Shown piece after piece: positions 15,179 to 24,797 of a stretch of 64,000 bases of DNA. Origin of the DNA: JACSRF01 sp963695505 (lineage in GTDB: Bacteria; Chloroflexota; Anaerolineae; Promineifilales; Promineifilaceae); the NCBI GenBank assembly GCA_963695505.1, contig CAVOGX010000008.1:62001-126000 (forward strand). Reading direction: 5' to 3'. Position 1 is the first letter of the stretch. Every line of letters begins with the position of its first letter. The notes below the pieces were generated by a model. It made no database searches and had not been told where the DNA came from. It saw only the letters and a program-made list of their open reading frames with translations. The position numbers were made by a program, and so were the translations under genes.

Positions 15179-17583
15179 TTTATCTCCAATGTAAAGAGGG
15201 GGAAGTTATCGCCAACGAATGTTCCGTCGACAGCCAATACCGGCAAACGCTGGCCACTGTCATTGTCCCACAATCCGGCAGTCACCGTATAAAAGCCGGG
15301 GGCCAGCCCCATGGGCAGACGAATGGTGTGCTCATCCAAAACGTATTTGTCCACGGGCCAGCGACGGGTCGGAAAGTCGCCCGGGTTAAGCTTGTCTGAC
15401 TGGGCCGATAGAAAGCCATCCGGCGCTAAAACATGCACAAACACCCGGTAGTTGATGTCTTGAGGCTGCTGCGCCTTCCAATACACATTCACCTGCAAGG
15501 TGTCGCCGGGTTTGGCTTGCCGGGCGCTGGTGTCGTAGCCAATGAGGTCTATCTGACCATCAAAATTGGCAAACACGGCCGTCTCCGCCGGTTCCGCCAC
15601 ATACCCTGTTGAATGCTGATGCAGAACGCCCAAGGGATTGAGTATGAGCAGGGTAACGGCCGTTACCGTCAGCACCACGCCCAAAACCCAGTAATCAGAA
15701 TTGGCAAAGGCTGAATGCTGAGCGCTGAATGCTGAAGCCTTAATTCCAAAATCCGAAATCCGAAATCCCACAATGAAAGTGATGATCAAGGCCAGCCCGC
15801 TAATTGCCCAGGCAAGGGTGCGCGCTAAGGTGTCCTCAAAGCGCACGTCCACTACGTGCTCTCCGGGAGGTACAGGCACCACAATAAACCCTTCGGGGCG
15901 ACCCAGTTCCGTTTCCACCTCTTCGCCATCTAGCCGCACTGTCCAACCTGGGAAATCGAATAGAAACAAGCGTAGCATAAAATCGCGTGGCGCAAATACT
16001 TCATAGCGAAAATGGAGCGGGCTGATTTCGGTGGAGACGGCCGTTGCCCCTTCAGGCAGCGTAGGGCGATTCACGCGGTCCAAAGGGCGACCAGCGTAAA
16101 AATCAGCCATTATGGCATTGTTGGGTCGTGGTATTATTTCTACGGCAGCAGGCACGTAATCAGCCGTTGAGGTTGTACCAATCCAGCGCCCTTTGAACTC
16201 AATTTCTGCCACCCTCGCCCTAGTAACCGGACCAAAATCTGGCCAGGGGGCCGGCTGGCTCAGGGGCAGCCCTGCCAAAAGTGGCAGCGCCACAAGTATT
16301 ACTGCCCCCACTGACCGTCTCCGCTGTTTTCGGGGTGTTTCTGTGTTGGCTGAGTGCCCCCCCAGCTTGCTTGGCTCCATGAGAACGGCCGTTCCGCCAC
16401 CTGCTAACACCGCCAGCATAAAACTTGTTGCTCCAAGCAGTCGCCAAGGAAATTGAAAAAATGGCAAAATCGGGGTTGCTTCCCATAAAAACGTTGACGC
16501 CGGTAACATCAAAAAAATCAGCACACCAGCAGCCAGGGCAAAAAACGCCAGACGTGTGCCATGCTGCACCCGCCGTCCCAGCAGCAGCGCCAGTCCCAAC
16601 CCACCGAGCAACCATTGAGCCACTCCCAGGTTGAACCGGAAATCCGGCTGTGTCGCCCCCCAATCCAGGCGTGGAGTCAACGCCAACAGCTCGCGCCAAT
16701 TCAAGAAATGGGTGCGGAAATCATAGTTATCACCTTGCCCCAGTAGAGTATTTAAGTTTACGGCGTTACGCTCCAGAAATACGGGCATCCAAAAGAAAGC
16801 GGCCAGCAACAAACCTAGGAAAAGCGCAGCAAAAACGAGATGCGGGTTTGCACGTGTGGAAATTTTTAAGTTAGTTAGTTTGTTGGTTTGTTGGTTTGCA
16901 GCTTGTAGCATATCACTTTCAAACTTGTTGCTCCCCCACTCCCAGGCAGCCCACGCAGCCAATATGCCAAAGAACAACAATGCCATCAAGTTGTGGCTAA
17001 GTATAACGGCTGCCGCGAGCAAAACGGCCGTAATAAATCGTCCCGCGCCGGGCTTCCGCCGCAGCCTGTCTAGCACCCATAAAGCCAGTGGAAACAGCCC
17101 CAGACTGAAGGACTCAGCCAGCACTCCACGAGCATGAGGATCGATGTATTGAACGTATGGCGCGTAAATGTAAACGGCCGTTGCCACATATCCCTCCCTC
17201 CGTCCCCAGTTATCCCGTACAAAGCCATAGGTACCAACCGCTGCCAGCAAAATGCTGAGTACAAAAACACCTTTTACTCCCGCTACCGGATCCAGCCCCG
17301 GCAGCAATTCAAACAGTAACCCAACAAAATAGCTCAACGGCGCATAGTAATTAAAGATAGGGTAGCCGTAACCGTGATAGAAATTAGGCGCCCAACGAGG
17401 GTAAAGCTCGCCTCCGCGCACCAGGAAACTCAATTCTGCCAGGCGAAATATGTGTAACTCAGCATCTGTCTCCTGTGGCAGGCTGGCCCGGCTAATAAAC
17501 GGCCAAATTGCCAAGCAGGCAATAGCAAAAATTATTAGGAAACCAGAATCAAGGCGGCGAATGTACCCTGTTAATCGAGCCAT
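15175..17583 (-). CDS. GT-C membrane protein, PTPS_related type (6-pyruvoyl-tetrahydropterin synthase-related family)
   Basis: About 802 residues with many membrane helices up to residue ~410. The signature GGELYPRWAPNFYHGYGYP then FNYYAPLSYFVG (first loop) marks the PTPS_related membrane family (Pfam PF10131), which despite the name are GT-C-like. The beta-rich extracytoplasmic part includes RLFLFDFPGWTVRLDG. Residues ~700-795 are the shared C-terminal domain (VNVYWKAQQ, RVFVHVL, APGFYTVTAGLWD). I start at 17583 (MARLTGYI) because the longer reading frame to 17643 would be encoded by a terminator hairpin. Two simple repeats are translated in frame (residues ~228-239 and ~604-631). The stop overlaps the GNAT start. 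Confidence 0.75.
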   Translation of the reverse strand: MARLTGYIRRLDSGFLIIFAIACLAIWPFISRASLPQETDAELHIFRLAELSFLVRGGELYPRWAPNFYHGYGYPIFNYYAPLSYFVGLLFELLPGLDPVAGVKGVFVLSILLAAVGTYGFVRDNWGRREGYVATAVYIYAPYVQYIDPHARGVLAESFSLGLFPLALWVLDRLRRKPGAGRFITAVLLAAAVILSHNLMALLFFGILAAWAAWEWGSNKFESDMLQAANQQTNKLTNLKISTRANPHLVFAALFLGLLLAAFFWMPVFLERNAVNLNTLLGQGDNYDFRTHFLNWRELLALTPRLDWGATQPDFRFNLGVAQWLLGGLGLALLLGRRVQHGTRLAFFALAAGVLIFLMLPASTFLWEATPILPFFQFPWRLLGATSFMLAVLAGGGTAVLMEPSKLGGHSANTETPRKQRRRSVGAVILVALPLLAGLPLSQPAPWPDFGPVTRARVAEIEFKGRWIGTTSTADYVPAAVEIIPRPNNAIMADFYAGRPLDRVNRPTLPEGATAVSTEISPLHFRYEVFAPRDFMLRLFLFDFPGWTVRLDGEEVETELGRPEGFIVVPVPPGEHVVDVRFEDTLARTLAWAISGLALIITFIVGFRISDFGIKASAFSAQHSAFANSDYWVLGVVLTVTAVTLLILNPLGVLHQHSTGYVAEPAETAVFANFDGQIDLIGYDTSARQAKPGDTLQVNVYWKAQQPQDINYRVFVHVLAPDGFLSAQSDKLNPGDFPTRRWPVDKYVLDEHTIRLPMGLAPGFYTVTAGLWDNDSGQRLPVLAVDGTFVGDNFPLFTLEIK
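15691..15770. repeat. In-frame simple repeat (GAATGCTGA / AATCCGAAATCC type) inside a GT-C gene
   Basis: Two GCTGAATGCTGA units, then AATCCGAAATCCGAAATCCC and ATCAGAATTGG, are read in frame as a hydrophilic loop (GFRISDFGIKASAFSAQHSA) next to a membrane helix. The codon choice reflects the repeat, not the gene. The repeat is distinct in word family from those in the YfhO-like gene. Confidence 0.62.
16866..16900. repeat. In-frame TTTGTTGG repeat inside a GT-C gene
   Basis: TTAGTTAGTTTGTTGG and TTTGTTGGTTTG words are translated in the opposite direction as NQQTNKLTNLK in a loop of the PTPS_related protein. The same words form the intergenic repeats at 3405-3475 and 54762-54835. Confidence 0.6.
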
Positions 17584-17600
17584 AATGGAAGCGGTCAGAA

Positions 17601-17637
17601 AAGCCCTCTTACAGGACAAGAGCCTGTAAGAGGGCTT
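17601..17637 (-). terminator. Rho-independent terminator after the DUF11 surface-protein gene
   Basis: A perfect 15-base inverted repeat, AAGCCCTCTTACAGG and its complement, encloses a 7-base loop; on the minus strand it is followed by TTTTCTG. It lies 28 bases after the stop of the DUF11 gene. It also shows that the upstream in-frame extension of the next GT-C gene (17584-17643) is not coding. Confidence 0.85.
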
Positions 17638-17665
17638 CATCAATACAAAAGTTTATTCGGTTTTA

Positions 17666-19521
17666 TCATGGTAGGGGAGCCGTGCGGAACCAATCAACTT
17701 CCGCTTCGGTTCCAGAATATTCATTGGACGAAGCAAAAATGCCCCAGTAGGTTCCACCACCAATATATTCTGTGTCACGGCCTGACCCAACAGTATTTCC
17801 GTTTACAAAAACCTCAATATAACCGTCTTCATGTACATCAATGCGCCACTCGTTCCATCCACTGGGATTTCCTACAACAACATCGCGGAAAGGAATAAGT
17901 ACCCTGTCTCCACGACCGGCATTATTAACTGGATCGTGGTAATCGATACGCTTCAGCTCAATTCGCATTTTGTCAGTCGTAGGCAGTGTACCAAACCAAA
18001 TTATGTTCAAACGGTAATAGTGGTTGAAGCAGCTTGAATAATCGGCGTTGGGGCACGTTGACCCATCCCAGTCTCCGCCAAACACAATCCCATAGCTGTG
18101 TAGGTTATCAATTCCTCCGCCTAATTTAACGCTTGTACCAACAGAATATGCGTTCCAAGGAACCTGCACTAATGGGGAAGCAATAGCATAATCCCAACGG
18201 CCATTAATCTTTAAGACCATATTTTGATCTTCATAGTAAAGGCGGTTATCCACATCATCCGTGTCTTGCCGCCGAATTACCCAACCACCAGATGTGTCAA
18301 AAAAACCATCAAAGAAAACGTTGTATTGCATGCGCACATTTGACCAATTACTATTCACCCCGTTTGCCATCGCGCGCACACGATAATAATAAGGGTTGGT
18401 GTTAGTCGTTGGTGTGTGCTCAAAGATACGAGATGTTGCGTTTCCCATATCATATTCCACAGCATCTAAGAAATCTGGCTGAGTTGATTCTTGCAACACG
18501 TAGGTGGCTCCGGTAATCCCTACATCATTCCAGGAAACGGTCCATTGGAAAGTTTGATTGTTGTTCGCTGATGTAGGCAAACCAATTGCATTCATGATTG
18601 GTGTAGGCACCGGCATATGTATGATGGGCATGAAAAGATAAGCAGTGGTTTGAATATCTACCATGATTTCATCAGAGATTGGTTCGCCAACACCTGTTAC
18701 CATCGCTGTGTTGGTGATGGTATCTTCAGATGAAACAGTGTCAGTTACCAGCGCAGAAAACATGAGGTTTATTTCACCGCCGTTTTCAGTTATGGCTCCT
18801 GTCCAGGTAATTACGTTGTTAACCACACCATAACTACCACCACCAACCACATCTAAACTTCCTTCAACAAAGGTTAATTCCATAGGCAATGCATCGGTCA
18901 GGGTAACACTATCTGCCATACTGCCCCCGCTGTTGCTGACAACTATGGTGTAATCAATTATGCCACCAGGAAAAACGGTGGGCTGCACGGCAGTTTTACT
19001 TACGTTTAATATTGCTGGAGGTTGCTGAAATGACTGTAAAACCGGCATCATCGGTAATTAGTGAACCTGTTCCAGTAACTTCTGCAGTGTTGGTGATCAT
19101 GTTGCCAGCAACGGCCGTTTCCGTCAAAGCAGCGGCAAAAGTAAGGGTCACTTGTGTGTCATTGTTCACTGCTCCCGGTCCACGTGATCACATTCCCGGA
19201 CACACCATATTCCCCGCCACCCACAACATCTAAGGCAGAAATGTTATACAGTTCTCCTGGCAATGTGTCTGTCAGCACCACAGGGAAAGCAGGGCTGGTG
19301 CCAATGTTCGCAACCACAATACTGTAATTGACCATACCACCAGGCTGTACTTCCATTACATCGACGGTTTTGGTGACCTGCAAATCTGGCATAAGCGTGG
19401 CCTCAATTTCCTGCGCCCTCAGTGCCTGTACTAGTCCCAATAACAACGTAAGGGACAAAAATGCTCCCATGATTGCTGCCACACGGGTTCCTGTCCAATA
19501 ATACTTCTGTTTTTCAACCAT
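17666..19521 (-). pseudogene. Secreted DUF11-repeat surface protein with laminin-G-like C-terminus, two frameshifts
   Basis: The ATG at 19521 (MVEKQKYYW, preceded by AGAGGAAAACA) opens a signal peptide with a hydrophobic core (IMGAFLSLTLLLGLVQA) and cleavage near LRAQ. One DUF11 domain follows (VTKTVDVMEVQPGGMVNYSIVV), a second (VSKTAVQPTVFPGGIIDYTIVV), a fibronectin-like module (TPIMNAIGLPTSANNN..) and a C-terminal beta-sandwich resembling LamG/3-keto-disaccharide-hydrolase folds (FFDGFFDTSGGWVI...). Reading breaks near 19175 (one extra G in a GGG run) and near 19018 (one extra base before CCAGCAATA). With both corrected the protein is about 617 residues. The two breaks at single bases could be sequencing errors. 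Role: probably a cell-surface or matrix protein. Confidence 0.72.
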
Positions 19522-19619
19522 TGTTTTCCTCTCCATTTATCCACATGGGGTTAATTATTAACAATAATTAGAAATACTACCTTAGCAAAATTGTTCAGTC
19601 AAAACTTTCACAATGCTTA

Positions 19620-21908
19620 TCAGGGCACTGAGATATTGGTTAGATAGATCGCATCAGTAAATGTATCAGTACGCAACAGACGATCAGATGTTAGCAAATT
19701 GTACATGCCTACTAACAAGGGTACCTCTCCCTCTTTTATGTCTAAAGGTAAGTCTATGACATGAGCATCGCGGATAATTTGCCCCGGTTCCCAACGTGTA
19801 GTGGGCATGATACCGCAGTCCGGCGTGCCATCATGCTGAGCGCGCATTTCGCCATCGAACAGGTGCGTAAAAACCTGGTAGTTTTGCTCGAAAGGGGTCA
19901 GCGCTTGCCAGTACAAGGTAACAATGATTCGTCCGCCCGGCACGGCCTTTGTCGTATCTAAATTATAGCCCAACAGGCGCACCTGCTCATCACCCAAAGT
20001 AACATTTACAGGGTTATCGCCGCCATATGCATGAGGAGCCACCTCTGCGGGCGTACGCCAAAGGGAATGGCCCACCGCATCGCGAACTACGGTACTGACT
20101 GCATTACGGCCGTACACCACCAACCCCTCCATCCCCGCTACCTGCACCTCTGCTTCCACCTCCAAATCGTCCAACCATGCCGGGTCATAAGGCACTACAT
20201 CTTGCACTCGCGCCGCCCTAATGAAAGTTGCAAAATCGGCGCAGTGCGTGCGGGGCGCCTGACCCATGTACCAGGAAGTGATTTCTTGCTCTTCATTACT
20301 GGCATAAGGTAATTCTGTAACCAAATCGGCGGCCATTCTCCAACCTGCCTGGTGCGGAAAACCGAAAATGCCATACAGAGGAGGCTGTTCCCAGGTAGTG
20401 GGATAGAAGTGCGGGCGGTTTTCCGCCCACGTGCGCTGCCGTTCAGGCGTGTGATCTACAAAAAGTAACCAAGGATAAACGGCCGTTACCCCAACAAAAA
20501 GCAGTAGCAATCCCCACGCCAACCACACTCTGCGCCGCCCCGCCAGCCTTTTCCCCATCGCCCATGCTCCGACCGCTGCTAGCAATACCCATCCTGGAAA
20601 AAATGTATATACATGGGTGCGCGGATCTGCCACCAGAAAAAGGTAAAAGAGTAAAGGCGTAAGAAAGAAAAGGAGCAGCGTTATATTAAGGTGCAAAGGA
20701 AAGCGCTGGCTTTGATCTGTAACAAGCACAACCAGCCCGATCACCGCCAAAAGTGCCAGACCCAGCACATAATACAAACTATTGTAAAAAGAAATCATTT
20801 GCCAAACCTGGGTGCCGCTCCAGTTTAACAGCCCCGATTCCGCACTGGCTCCCAGACGGCCCTGCACCAGGTATTGCGCCGTGCGCGCAAAGTTAGGATC
20901 GCGCACAAAAGGGACATAAAAAATCCCCAAAATCAGTAGCCCCACGCTCCCCGCTACCATCCAGTCGCGCCCGGCAAGTTGGCGCTGCTGCCACACCCGT
21001 CGAACTATCAACCAAACTATCGTGGGCACAACAAAAATGGCATCATAGTGGGCTAACAATCCCCCAGCCAGGAAAACGGCCGTGCCTACCAAATCACGCC
21101 GCCGCCCCACCGCCCCATAACGCACCGCGCCCAGCACAGCCAGGGTGCCCCACAACATCACCAGGCTTTGGTACTGTACAATGCGCCCAAAAGCCACCCC
21201 AAAGCCATTCAGCGCGAACAATAGCCCCGCCAGCAGCGCCGCTGTTGTTCCCAGCCAGCGCTGCGCAAGCACAAACAACGCCAACACGGCCAACAAGCTG
21301 GCCCAGGTAAAGGGCAACCGCGCCCAAAACTCATTCAATTGCCCCGCCAACTGCCACATCGACAGGGGGAGCAAAATCTCCATGGGCCCCTTTTGGTGCA
21401 AAAAAATTTCGGCATCGTCTCCGGTAATCATGGCCGCCGCCCGCACCATAATTATCCCCTCGTCCCCCTGAAACTCGCTGTAAGATAGGTTGGTCAGGCG
21501 TAAGGCTAGCGCCAGTAAGAGGATGGCCGCCAACGCCCTCACTGCGCGGCGACGCCAAAATCTTAGCGGCCGCAGCCAGTTTACCGCCCGCCAGCGCAGC
21601 AGGGGCAGTAAAGCAATCAGAAGATGCAGCAGCAGTTGCGGCAGGCGAGGTATGGGACCCGGCAATTCGTGAAGCAGCAGCACGAGCAGGGCATTTAGCA
21701 GGGGAGGCAGCGCGGCAGCAATTACCAGGCGTTCTAACCATGGGCCATCGGCCACCGCTAGCCAGGTTACGGCTGGCCAAAAGAACAGCAGCATAAACGC
21801 AGCCAGTTGAGACCAAGGGGGTGAAAGGGGAAGAAGAATGGCAACGGCCGTTACTACCACCCCTGCCGTTATGACCACAACTTGCCTGCTACATCCCACT
21901 TTTTTCAC
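19620..21908 (-). CDS. GT-C glycosyltransferase (GT39/GT83-like)
   Basis: A 762-residue protein with about twelve hydrophobic segments up to ~480. The first-loop motif YSEFQGDEGIIMVRAA has the paired acidic residues expected of a metal-dependent polyprenyl-phosphate sugar transferase, and FLHQKGPMEILLPLSMW follows. The shared C-terminal beta-rich domain spans ~660-755 (VTLYWQALTP, QVFTHLFDGE, PTTRWEPGQIIRD, LLVGMYNLLTSDRLL). The ATG overlaps the stop of the upstream GT-C gene by 4 bases, indicating translational coupling of two GT-C enzymes. Product not identified. Confidence 0.75.
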   Translation of the reverse strand: MKKVGCSRQVVVITAGVVVTAVAILLPLSPPWSQLAAFMLLFFWPAVTWLAVADGPWLERLVIAAALPPLLNALLVLLLHELPGPIPRLPQLLLHLLIALLPLLRWRAVNWLRPLRFWRRRAVRALAAILLLALALRLTNLSYSEFQGDEGIIMVRAAAMITGDDAEIFLHQKGPMEILLPLSMWQLAGQLNEFWARLPFTWASLLAVLALFVLAQRWLGTTAALLAGLLFALNGFGVAFGRIVQYQSLVMLWGTLAVLGAVRYGAVGRRRDLVGTAVFLAGGLLAHYDAIFVVPTIVWLIVRRVWQQRQLAGRDWMVAGSVGLLILGIFYVPFVRDPNFARTAQYLVQGRLGASAESGLLNWSGTQVWQMISFYNSLYYVLGLALLAVIGLVVLVTDQSQRFPLHLNITLLLFFLTPLLFYLFLVADPRTHVYTFFPGWVLLAAVGAWAMGKRLAGRRRVWLAWGLLLLFVGVTAVYPWLLFVDHTPERQRTWAENRPHFYPTTWEQPPLYGIFGFPHQAGWRMAADLVTELPYASNEEQEITSWYMGQAPRTHCADFATFIRAARVQDVVPYDPAWLDDLEVEAEVQVAGMEGLVVYGRNAVSTVVRDAVGHSLWRTPAEVAPHAYGGDNPVNVTLGDEQVRLLGYNLDTTKAVPGGRIIVTLYWQALTPFEQNYQVFTHLFDGEMRAQHDGTPDCGIMPTTRWEPGQIIRDAHVIDLPLDIKEGEVPLLVGMYNLLTSDRLLRTDTFTDAIYLTNISVP

Positions 21909-23632
21909 CGGCTATTCCCCACATCATAAATAAATATTGAATACCCCACCCGCGCATCCGGTTCCCGTTCGCGAAACCAAGTGTATACATGCTTATCGGC
22001 CGTTAACAGCGGGAATTCCCACAAACTGGTGGCACTAATTGCGTAAACACCTGGGGCCGGAATGGCCGGATCAAAGGGAAGCTGCCACCAGGCATCGAAA
22101 AACTGGGGCTGACCTACACCGCCTAATCCTGGCAAAGGGTCGTAGTCAATGCCGTAATAGTCCGGTTCCGCCGTGCCAAACCAGCCCAGCTTCACCCGCT
22201 CAACCTCGTTTTCTACCAGCCAGTCCGCCAGCCGCCGTAAATCCTGGCCCCAGTCCACGTTGCTGTCAATCAAAATGTTGTAGCCCTGCGCCGGGCCACC
22301 CGCCAGTTGGTTAAAAAAGCTCAAATAGTGAGGATGGATACCTAGTACTGTCACCACCTGAGCGATTATCAAAAAAAGGGGAATAAAAGTTGATAAATAA
22401 TTTCCTTGAATTCGCAATCTGTCCACCCACAAGCTTTCTCCTCGCCGTTCGCTAGCTGCCCCACCAGCAATCAACAGGTACAAAAAGGGCAGTATGGGCA
22501 GCAAATGACGATATCCAATGTTCAACCCGCTTTGCAGAGTGAGAGCGAAGTAACCCAGCGCGGGCAGCAGCAAGAAGAGCGCTCGCCTTCGCTGCGTCGG
22601 CTGTCGCAGCAAAACCAGCAGCGCCAACACCGCTCCCAACAGCGTCAGCAGCGGCGTTTTTACTGCTAAAGCTACTGGAAAGTACGCCCAGAATCCCGTG
22701 GTCGTCGTTTCACCCAGCAGAAAGGCGGTACGCCCCCCCTGATTCAGCAGCAAAATCTGCTCGATGCCCGCCCAAAAGGTAGGCATTGGTCCGCTAAAAT
22801 CATTGAGACCCATTAGTATTTGGCTGCCAAAGCGAAACGGCCGAAACTCAAACCCAAACAGCGCCCACACCACCAGCAGCGACGCCAGCCCCGCGCTGCC
22901 AAACTGCAGCAGCCGTCGCCACGCACCGCGCCAGCCATCTATCCCCGAATAAAGCGGTAGCAAAGCCAGCAGCGCCCAGAGAGGCACAAAGGCCAAAACA
23001 GACAATTTGCTGGCAAAAGCCAGACCCAGGCAAAATGCCCCCCAAAACCAGCGCCGCCACGACCACTCGGAGTAATTCCACAACTGCCAAAGTGCCAATG
23101 TTGCCAGCAGCATAAAAAGTGTGCCGCCCAGGTCAGTGGTAGTATAACGGCCGTTTGCCAAAATATTCGGGTCAAAAAGCAGCAGCGGCAGCGCTAGCAA
23201 GGCTGTGCGCCGCCCCCACAACTGCTGCGCCAGATGAAAACCTACCAGCCCCAGCGCCAGCGTCAGCCACACGATGGGCAGCCGCGCTAAAAAAACAATT
23301 TGGTTCACATAAGGTCTATTGTAATCCCACAAAAACTGGTCGGCGTAAAAATACCAGTACACCCCCACCGGCTCCATGGCCTGCCAGCTTGGCTGGTCGG
23401 TGGGCAAGCTCAGGTCTGGTAGCGCCAGCAGCGGCAGCGCAGAGATGGCGTTCACCAGAGTAGGATGCTCCAGGCTGAGGCGGGGATCGCCCGTACGTAA
23501 AAAGGTAATCCCACGGGCAATGTGGTTTTGCTCATCCATGGTGGGGCTGTCTAGAACCATACTATTGAGCGCCAGCCAGAAGAAAAGCCAAATTAAGGGA
23601 ATCACAAACCAGAGATACCGCCGTTTTGCCAT
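21905..23632 (-). CDS. GT-C glycosyltransferase (GT39/PMT-like)
   Basis: About 575 residues. The first loop SPTMDEQNHIARGITFLRTGDPRLSLEHPTL (shown in two parts: SPTMDEQNHIARG and GDPRLSLEHPTL) is the pattern of PMT-like enzymes with an acidic residue and an EHP motif. The C-terminal soluble part has the family segment DSNVDWGQDLRRLADWL. Start at 23632 (MAKRRYLWF) places the first membrane helix at once; an upstream ATG at 23701 adds 23 residues that look non-native. It lacks the C-terminal beta-rich domain of its neighbours. It is coupled to the next gene by a 4-base overlap and is divergent from the flippase-like gene. Confidence 0.74.
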   Translation of the reverse strand: MAKRRYLWFVIPLIWLFFWLALNSMVLDSPTMDEQNHIARGITFLRTGDPRLSLEHPTLVNAISALPLLALPDLSLPTDQPSWQAMEPVGVYWYFYADQFLWDYNRPYVNQIVFLARLPIVWLTLALGLVGFHLAQQLWGRRTALLALPLLLFDPNILANGRYTTTDLGGTLFMLLATLALWQLWNYSEWSWRRWFWGAFCLGLAFASKLSVLAFVPLWALLALLPLYSGIDGWRGAWRRLLQFGSAGLASLLVVWALFGFEFRPFRFGSQILMGLNDFSGPMPTFWAGIEQILLLNQGGRTAFLLGETTTTGFWAYFPVALAVKTPLLTLLGAVLALLVLLRQPTQRRRALFLLLPALGYFALTLQSGLNIGYRHLLPILPFLYLLIAGGAASERRGESLWVDRLRIQGNYLSTFIPLFLIIAQVVTVLGIHPHYLSFFNQLAGGPAQGYNILIDSNVDWGQDLRRLADWLVENEVERVKLGWFGTAEPDYYGIDYDPLPGLGGVGQPQFFDAWWQLPFDPAIPAPGVYAISATSLWEFPLLTADKHVYTWFREREPDARVGYSIFIYDVGNSR

Positions 23633-23730
23633 ATCTAGCGGATTATATGCCAGGGCAGCAGCGTCACAAAGTGCAACCGCTTCTTTGTCGCGCCGTGACA
23701 AGGTAACGAGGTGCAGATAGAATTCTGTTT

Positions 23731-24684
23731 GTGAAGAAACACCTCTCTAATTTGCTAAAGGTTGGCGTGACGGTAGTTGGGTTGGTGCTGGTGCTGCGCG
23801 ACCTGGACCCCGCTGAAATTGGGGCAGTGCTGCTGCAAGCCGATTGGCGCTGGCTGCTGGTTGGTTTCTTTCTGATTAGTGCCAGTATGTTCTTGCGGGC
23901 GTACCGCTGGCTAATTTTGCTGCGCGGTATTGGCGTCAACGTGCGCTTTTGGCGCCTAGCAGAACTGTATTTCGTGGGCAACTTCTTCAACGCTTTCTTA
24001 CCATCGGGCTTTGGGGGGGATGTGGTGCGGATATTAGAGGTGACAAAGGATGTGGAGCTAGATGTGGCCACGGGCACGGTTTTTCTTGATCGTGTTTCGG
24101 GGCTGATTATGCTTTTTGTCATGGCGCTGGGCATGCTTCCTTTTCAGGAAGTAAGTCCCGGGCCAGAAATTGTGTCTTTTACGGCCGTTGCGGCTGTGGT
24201 CAGCATTTTAGGCATTATCCTGCTGCTCGAACACAACCTCATTTTGCGCTTTGGTGGCTGGCTGCCCGGTCCGCTTTCCCCCAAAGGAAATGGGCTCTTG
24301 GCCAAGGTGCTTAAAGCGGTGCAAGCCTGCGGCTGGCGTGCGGTTTTGGGCGCCCTAGGTGTGTCTACCTTGTTTAACCTCATGCTCATTACCTGGTGGT
24401 GGACGACGGGCCAGGCCTTGGGTTTATCGGTTACCTATGGCTATTATCTAGGGGTGGTGCCGATTTTGTCGGTGGCGCTGCTGGTCCCTTCCATCGGTGG
24501 CCTGGGTGTGCGCGAGGCGCTGGCTCCCACCTTGTTTGCCGGGGCGGGGGTCGTCGAGGAAACGGCCGTAGCCCTTTCGCTGCTCATTTTTGTCCTCACC
24601 CGCCTATCTGGCCTGTTGGGTGCGCCACTCTACATTCTCTCCATCCTTCGCCAAAACCGGGCCAAAGCCGAGGCCGCCCAGTAG
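23731..24684 (+). CDS. Lysylphosphatidylglycerol synthase-type transmembrane (flippase-like) protein
   Basis: A 317-residue membrane protein (GTG start) with about eight hydrophobic segments, beginning with a helix (VGVTVVGLVLVLRDL) and LLQADWRWLLVGFFLISASMFLRAYRW. The GNFFNAFLPSGFGGDVVRI segment and LLVPSIGGLGVREALAP match the LPG_synthase_TM/UPF0104 (AglD-like) family. Members move or modify lipid-linked molecules; in glycan clusters they often accompany GT-C enzymes. It stands divergently from the GT-C pair at 19620-23632 and ahead of tpiA. A flippase role for lipid-linked sugar is inference. Confidence 0.8.
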   Translation: MKKHLSNLLKVGVTVVGLVLVLRDLDPAEIGAVLLQADWRWLLVGFFLISASMFLRAYRWLILLRGIGVNVRFWRLAELYFVGNFFNAFLPSGFGGDVVRILEVTKDVELDVATGTVFLDRVSGLIMLFVMALGMLPFQEVSPGPEIVSFTAVAAVVSILGIILLLEHNLILRFGGWLPGPLSPKGNGLLAKVLKAVQACGWRAVLGALGVSTLFNLMLITWWWTTGQALGLSVTYGYYLGVVPILSVALLVPSIGGLGVREALAPTLFAGAGVVEETAVALSLLIFVLTRLSGLLGAPLYILSILRQNRAKAEAAQ

Positions 24685-24724
24685 TAATTGCATTGCCCCT
24701 TCATCGGCCCTCACCTATAATCAG

Positions 24725-24780
24725 AATTAGCAGTTAAACGATGAATTACTAATCATTGGCTATTGACCATTGACAATTTC
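24725..24780. repeat. Simple intergenic repeat (ATTGGCTATTGACCATTGAC) before tpiA
   Basis: ATTACTAATCATTGG, CTATTGACC and ATTGACAATT words are typical of the simple border repeats in this window. They are followed directly by the ribosome site of tpiA, so the element is probably transcribed as the tpiA leader. No promoter could be assigned with confidence. Confidence 0.4.
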
Positions 24781-24797
24781 TCAAAAGGAGTCTTCCC

